64,000 nt of DNA from Fodinibacter sp963707895 (GTDB lineage: Bacteria; Actinomycetota; Actinomycetes; Actinomycetales; Dermatophilaceae). Below the pieces are notes generated by a model. The model made no database searches, was not told where the DNA came from, and saw nothing but the letters and a program-made list of their open reading frames with translations. Below, piece after piece: positions 61,362 to 64,000 of this stretch. The stretch's first letter is position 1; every line of letters begins with the position of its first letter. A program made the position numbers and the translations under genes. The stretch spans positions 1 to 64,000 of the forward strand of contig CAVPRS010000006.1 in assembly GCA_963707895.1 (NCBI GenBank), given 5' to 3'.

Positions 61362-62645
61362 TCAGCGGTCCTCGAGGCCCCAGGGCGAGCCGTAGCCCTC
61401 GGGCTTCGGCGCGGCCAGCAGGTCGAGGAACGGCACGGCGTCGAACGCCTCGGGGCCGAGCACGCCGGCGCCCGACCAGGTACCGGCCGCGAGCAGCTCG
61501 AGGGCCACGACCGGGTTGACGGCCGTCTGCCACACGACGCACTGCGCGTCGTAGTCGCGCATCGTGTCGGCGTTGTCGGACACGTGGTAGAGGTAGGTGC
61601 GGCGGGGCCGGCCGTCCTTGCCGGTGCCGGTGACCCACAGCCCGGCGCACGTCCTGCCCTCCATCCGCGGGCCGATCGTGGCGGGGTCCGGCAGTACCGC
61701 GGCCACGACGTCGCGGGGGCTCACCTGCACGCCCTTGACGGTGACGGGGTCGGTGCCGTCGAGCCCGAGCGTGTGCAGCGTGCGCAGGATCGAGATCATC
61801 TCCTCGCCCAGGCCGTACTTGAAGGTGACCTTGTCGGCCTCGACCCAGCGCGGCATGAGGAGCACCTCCTCGTGCTCGACGTGCACGCACTCGACCGGGC
61901 CGATCCCACCGGGGAAGTCGAAGACCTCCGGCTCCGCGAACGGCGGCAGCGTGTAGAAGCCGGCCTCGACGTCGTAGGCGCCGTCGGCACCAACGGCCTT
62001 CTCGCGCTCCCACACCACGGGTGGGTTGAGGCACTCCTCGATGATCGTCCACATCGAGAACCCCGGCGCGAAGACCTCGTTGCCCTCCTCGTCGCGGATG
62101 ACGAGGTTGGCACCGTCGCGGGTGCCGAGCTCGTCGATGTGGCTGAAGAGGTGGTCGGCGGCGTACCGGGCGAACACGTCGGACAGTCCCGGCTCGACCC
62201 CGATGCCGACCAGGGCCAGCCGGCCGTCGGCCTCCCACTGCCCCGCCTGCGCCAGCTGGTCGTCGCCGAGCTTGACGCCGACCTTGGCGTAGGGCTCGCT
62301 CGGGTGCCGGCTGGACAGGCTCATCGCCATGTCGAGGTAGTCGGCACCGGCCGCCTTCGCGCCCTCGAAGATCGAGAGGACGAACCGCGGGTCGACCGCG
62401 TTGAAGACGTGCGTGGCACCCACCTCGCGGGCGAGCGCGGCGACGGCACCGGCATCCGAGGCGTCGACCCGGGCCGCGCGGAAGCGCGACTCGCCCTCGT
62501 TGCGCGAGGTCACCGCGTCAACGGTGTGCTGCGCGCGGGAGAGGTCGTAGTCGGCCACCACCCAGGACTCGAAGAAGGGACGTTCGGCGGCGATCCGGGC
62601 AGCGGCGTCGCCGACGCCGCCCGCTCCGACCATCAGGACGTGCAC
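61362..62645 (-). CDS. Saccharopine dehydrogenase family protein
   Basis: The 427-residue protein begins with the dinucleotide motif MVGAGGVGDAAARIA (about residues 5-19) and an acidic DYDLSRA turn. THVFNAVDPRFVLSIFEGA, YLDMAMSLSSRHP, and VGIGVEPGLSDVFARYAADHLF match the saccharopine/carboxynorspermidine dehydrogenase group. It may join or split an amino acid or polyamine with a keto acid or semialdehyde. The neighbouring dehydrogenase and polyamine-type permeases support this, but the substrate is not known. It lies 31 bp after the permease stop. Confidence 0.87.
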   Translation of the reverse strand: MHVLMVGAGGVGDAAARIAAERPFFESWVVADYDLSRAQHTVDAVTSRNEGESRFRAARVDASDAGAVAALAREVGATHVFNAVDPRFVLSIFEGAKAAGADYLDMAMSLSSRHPSEPYAKVGVKLGDDQLAQAGQWEADGRLALVGIGVEPGLSDVFARYAADHLFSHIDELGTRDGANLVIRDEEGNEVFAPGFSMWTIIEECLNPPVVWEREKAVGADGAYDVEAGFYTLPPFAEPEVFDFPGGIGPVECVHVEHEEVLLMPRWVEADKVTFKYGLGEEMISILRTLHTLGLDGTDPVTVKGVQVSPRDVVAAVLPDPATIGPRMEGRTCAGLWVTGTGKDGRPRRTYLYHVSDNADTMRDYDAQCVVWQTAVNPVVALELLAAGTWSGAGVLGPEAFDAVPFLDLLAAPKPEGYGSPWGLEDR

Positions 62646-62676
62646 GGGGTACCTCTCGGTGGTGGTGTGGGTGTGG

Positions 62677-63471
62677 TCAGGCCGCGGCGCGGGCGCGCCG
62701 GTTCTGGAAGACCTGGCCGACGACGACGACGAAGAGCGCGATGAGGAACATCATCGTGCCGATCACGTTGACCTGCACCGGTGCACCGCGTTGGGCGGCG
62801 CCCCAGACGTACATGGGGAACGTGATCGAGCTGGGGCTCGCGTTGAAGTTGGTGATGATGTAGTCGTCGAAGCTGAGCGAGAACGCCAGCAGCGCACCGG
62901 CGAAGATGCCGGGAGCGGCCAGCGGGAACGTGACCCGCATGAAGGTCTGCGTCGCGTTGGCCCCGAGGTCGGCGGCCGCCTCCTCGAGGCGCGGGTCGAG
63001 GGTCGCCACCCGTGCCTTGACGGCGACGACGACGAACGAGATGCAGAACATGATGTGCGCGATGGTGACCGCGGTGCGGCCGGCCGGCACGCCCATCATG
63101 AGGAACAGGGTCAGCAGGCTCGAGCCCATGACGACCTCGGGGGTCGCCATCGGCATGAAGATGAGCAGGTTGGTCGCCGAGCGGGCCCGGAACCGGTAGC
63201 GGCCGAGGGCGAAGGCGATGGCCGTGCCCAGGATGGTCGCCACGACCGAGGCGATCAGCCCGATCTGCAGCGAGAGGCCGAGCGACTCGCAGATGCCCTG
63301 GGCACCGCACGGGTGCTGCCACGCGTCGGCCGAGAACGCCTGCCACGTGTAGTTGTAGCGGCCGACCGGGTCGTTGAACGAGAACAGCGCCACGACCAGG
63401 TTGGGAACCAGCATGTAGATGAGCACGGCCACTGCGACGAGCAGCAGCAGGTTGCGTCGGAGCCACTTCAT
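62677..63471 (-). CDS. ABC transporter permease, spermidine/putrescine type (PotC-like)
   Basis: The 264-residue inner-membrane protein has six predicted helices. The ATPase-contact EAA loop is EEAAADLGANATQTFMRVTF then PLAAPG near residue 170. PotC-like features include FMPMATPEVVMGSSLL and LAFSLSFDDYIITNF. With the next gene it forms the channel of a type I ABC importer for polyamines or related amines. The start codon is separated by 1 bp from the stop of the partner permease. The ATPase and binding-protein genes should lie beyond the right edge. Confidence 0.9.
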   Translation of the reverse strand: MKWLRRNLLLLVAVAVLIYMLVPNLVVALFSFNDPVGRYNYTWQAFSADAWQHPCGAQGICESLGLSLQIGLIASVVATILGTAIAFALGRYRFRARSATNLLIFMPMATPEVVMGSSLLTLFLMMGVPAGRTAVTIAHIMFCISFVVVAVKARVATLDPRLEEAAADLGANATQTFMRVTFPLAAPGIFAGALLAFSLSFDDYIITNFNASPSSITFPMYVWGAAQRGAPVQVNVIGTMMFLIALFVVVVGQVFQNRRARAAA

Positions 63472-63472
63472 C

Positions 63473-64000
63473 TCAGACCAGCTCCTCGGTGCCGGCCCGG
63501 CGCACGTAGAACGTGACCAGCGACAGGATCAGGATCAGCAGGATGAAGGACAGCGCCGCCGCGAGGGGGTAGTCGAGCACGCGGAGGAACTGGCTGTCGA
63601 TGACCTGCCCGATCATCACCGTCTGGGTGTTTCCCAGCAGCCGCGAGTTGATGAAGTCACCGGCGGCCGGGATGAAGGTCAGGAGCGTGCCGGCGACGAC
63701 GCCGGGCAGCGACAGCGGCCAGGTGACGTACCGGAAGCCCTGCCACGGCGACGCGTAGAGGTCGCCCGCCGCCTCGACGAGCCGGGGGTCGAGCCGGTCG
63801 AGTGCCGCGTAGAGCGGCAGGATCATGAACGGCAGGAAGTTGTAGGTGAGCCCTGCCATGACGGCGAACTTCGACGACAGCAGCGTGTCGTTGTCGGTCA
63901 GGTGGAGGAACTGGAGCAGGTCGGTGATGTGCAGCACCTGGAAGATGTGGGTGACCGGCCCGGTGTCCGACAGGATCGTGCGCCAGGCCAGCGTGCGGAT
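63473..64000 (-). CDS. ABC transporter permease, spermidine/putrescine type (PotB-like), partial
   Basis: The C-terminal 175 residues of the partner permease are visible; the gene runs off the right edge, and the frame is open to 64000 (upstream reading IRTLAWRTILSDTGPVTHIF). The EAA loop is VEAAGDLYASPWQGFRYVTW then PLSLPG. TYNFLPFMILPLYAALDRL and GDFINSRLLGNTQTVMIG are PotB-like. It is translated just before the PotC-like permease, in one operon. Confidence 0.9.
   Translation of the reverse strand: MRTLAWRTILSDTGPVTHIFQVLHITDLLQFLHLTDNDTLLSSKFAVMAGLTYNFLPFMILPLYAALDRLDPRLVEAAGDLYASPWQGFRYVTWPLSLPGVVAGTLLTFIPAAGDFINSRLLGNTQTVMIGQVIDSQFLRVLDYPLAAALSFILLILILSLVTFYVRRAGTEELV

Overview
The window is high-GC DNA (about 70 percent, GC-ending codons almost throughout) from an actinobacterium. 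Gene order and protein sequences point to Micrococcales, most like the Intrasporangiaceae and relatives; the genus cannot be named from the sequence alone. No rRNA, CRISPR array, insertion sequence, integrase or phage gene was seen. There is one tRNA, tRNA-Ala(GGC).

Layout. (1) 1-5105: a broken flavin monooxygenase at the left edge, a glutathione peroxidase, membrane metallophosphoesterase and tag on the plus strand, then tRNA-Ala, a histidine phosphatase, rsfS, nadD and a small membrane protein on the minus strand. (2) 5106-15940: the conserved rne-rplU-rpmA-obgE-proB-proA block on the minus strand. A glycosyltransferase and pdxY interrupt it on the plus strand, and two unusual structured intergenic regions lie here. 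(3) 16100-25512: TIGR03936, a class III aminotransferase, a double-hotdog thioesterase, TIGR03960, a disulfide oxidoreductase, a PIMT-like methyltransferase and an acyl-CoA ligase. (4) 25587-34189: the translation block rimP-nusA-ylxR-infB-rbfA-truB-ribF, followed by a RodA/FtsW protein. (5) 34290-46282: accessory genes. These are a ferritin-like lipoprotein, a kinase, a YyaL-type protein, a flavin electron-transfer cassette, an amylosucrase-like enzyme, an AbiEi/DUF559 protein bracketed by two palindromes, a TSUP transporter and a HAD hydrolase. (6) 46279-57829: proS, acetyltransferases, an ECF sigma module, ispG, rip and dxr. (7) 57840-64000: barstar, barnase, a DnaB-like ATPase, an aldehyde dehydrogenase, a saccharopine-dehydrogenase-like protein and two spermidine/putrescine-type ABC permeases; the last runs off the right edge.

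How they work together. The minus-strand backbone is ancestral housekeeping: ribosome assembly, translation initiation, rRNA and tRNA processing, proline and NAD synthesis, and the MEP isoprenoid pathway. Plus-strand genes and small cassettes are inserted between its conserved neighbours. The accessory part includes a toxin-immunity pair (secreted barnase-like RNase with cytosolic barstar), a possible defence-type nuclease, a redox cassette (ferric-reductase-like protein, FMN-binding protein, ApbE) and a likely amine or polyamine uptake and oxidation cluster.

Quality warning. At least ten reading frames, including the essential nusA and rne, are broken by single-base indels that restore a clean family match when bridged. 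This pattern fits sequencing or assembly error better than gene decay. The affected genes are annotated over their full span.
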